This document shows, piece after piece, positions 5,003 to 5,158 of a DNA stretch of 5,158 nucleotides (positions within the stretch are counted from its first letter, which is position 1; every line of letters starts with the position of its first letter). The position numbers and the translations under genes were made by a program. Origin of the DNA: an uncultured Rikenellaceae bacterium (lineage in GTDB: Bacteria > Bacteroidota > Bacteroidia > Bacteroidales > Rikenellaceae); the NCBI GenBank assembly GCA_910588925.1, contig CAJURV010000102.1, positions 1-5,158 of the forward strand. The letters run 5' to 3'. The notes below the pieces were generated by a model that was not told the origin of the DNA, did no database searches, and was given only the letters and a program-made list of their open reading frames with translations.

Positions 5003-5158
5003 ACAAAGGGACGGAGCCTGCGGGGGACCGCGCCTCGCGGCGGGCAGAGAGGGTAATTGAATATGAAAGAAGCGATAAATACTATAAATAACCAACCGTA
5101 TAAGCGGGCCTCCGTTGGGGGAGGCTCCGGCCCGCTCATCCCTCGTGCCTCGGGATTT
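5003..5158 (-). repeat. Structured intergenic repeat, copy 3 (inverted)
   Basis: Read on the minus strand, the order is the same as in copies 1 and 2: terminal motif AAATCCCGAGGCACGAGGGA, GCGGGCC, CCCCCAACGGAGGCCCGC, an AT-rich centre, then the right arm ending TCCGTCCCTTTGTG. The left-arm hairpin CACC-TCGC-GGTG is missing. An 8-bp perfect stem instead joins 5103-5110 and 5129-5136, with an alternative 6-bp stem GCCTCC/GGAGGC (5108-5113 with 5120-5125) that excludes it. The right-arm hairpin CGCC-GCGA-GGCG is intact. The terminal motif reaches the last base of the window, so the outer boundary may lie beyond it. Confidence 0.8.

Noticed and set aside
4809..5139. Frames on both strands in the region of copy 3
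   Set aside because: They end inside or cross the repeat, carry no recognisable domain and overlap each other; composition artefacts.

Overview
The window looks like a piece of a Bacteroidota (probably Bacteroidales) chromosome. Three things support this. Two of the three genes sit behind a match to the Bacteroidota promoter element TAnnTTTG. None of the three starts has a clear Shine-Dalgarno sequence; all are preceded by A/T-rich leader. The proteins (a classical rubrerythrin, a bacterial GlnRS and a lipoprotein alpha/beta hydrolase) also fit. The family or genus cannot be settled from the sequence alone.

All three genes are on the minus strand. In transcription order they are a predicted lipoprotein hydrolase of the dienelactone-hydrolase/YcjY-like group (3518-4582), glutaminyl-tRNA synthetase glnS (1150-2820) and rubrerythrin (509-1084). 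The hydrolase and glnS have their own predicted promoters and are separated by about 700 bp. glnS and rubrerythrin are only 65 bp apart and could be partly co-transcribed. A good intrinsic terminator closes the rubrerythrin gene at 466-491. The functions are unrelated (envelope hydrolysis, translation, peroxide defence), so this reads as ordinary housekeeping gene order and not as a dedicated pathway.

The unusual content is between the genes. Each of the three long gene-free stretches (1-508, 2821-3517, 4583-5158) carries one copy of a GC-rich, modular, highly structured repeat of about 140-170 bp: copy 1 at 233-402 (+), copy 2 at 3265-3402 (+) and copy 3 at 5003-5158 (-). A degenerate fourth copy is likely at about 3005-3120 (-). 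The repeat has a left arm and a right arm. Each contains a small hairpin that, on one strand, has a GCGA (GNRA-type) tetraloop. The two arms are imperfect inverted repeats of each other, and two of the differences between them compensate within the hairpin stem. The AT-rich middle is shared by copies 2 and 3 but replaced in copy 1 by an unrelated 9-bp perfect inverted repeat. No transposase or other protein is associated with the repeat here. It resembles a non-autonomous palindromic intergenic element (REP/MITE-like), and I cannot match it to a named family. No tRNA, rRNA, CRISPR array or complete insertion sequence was seen.
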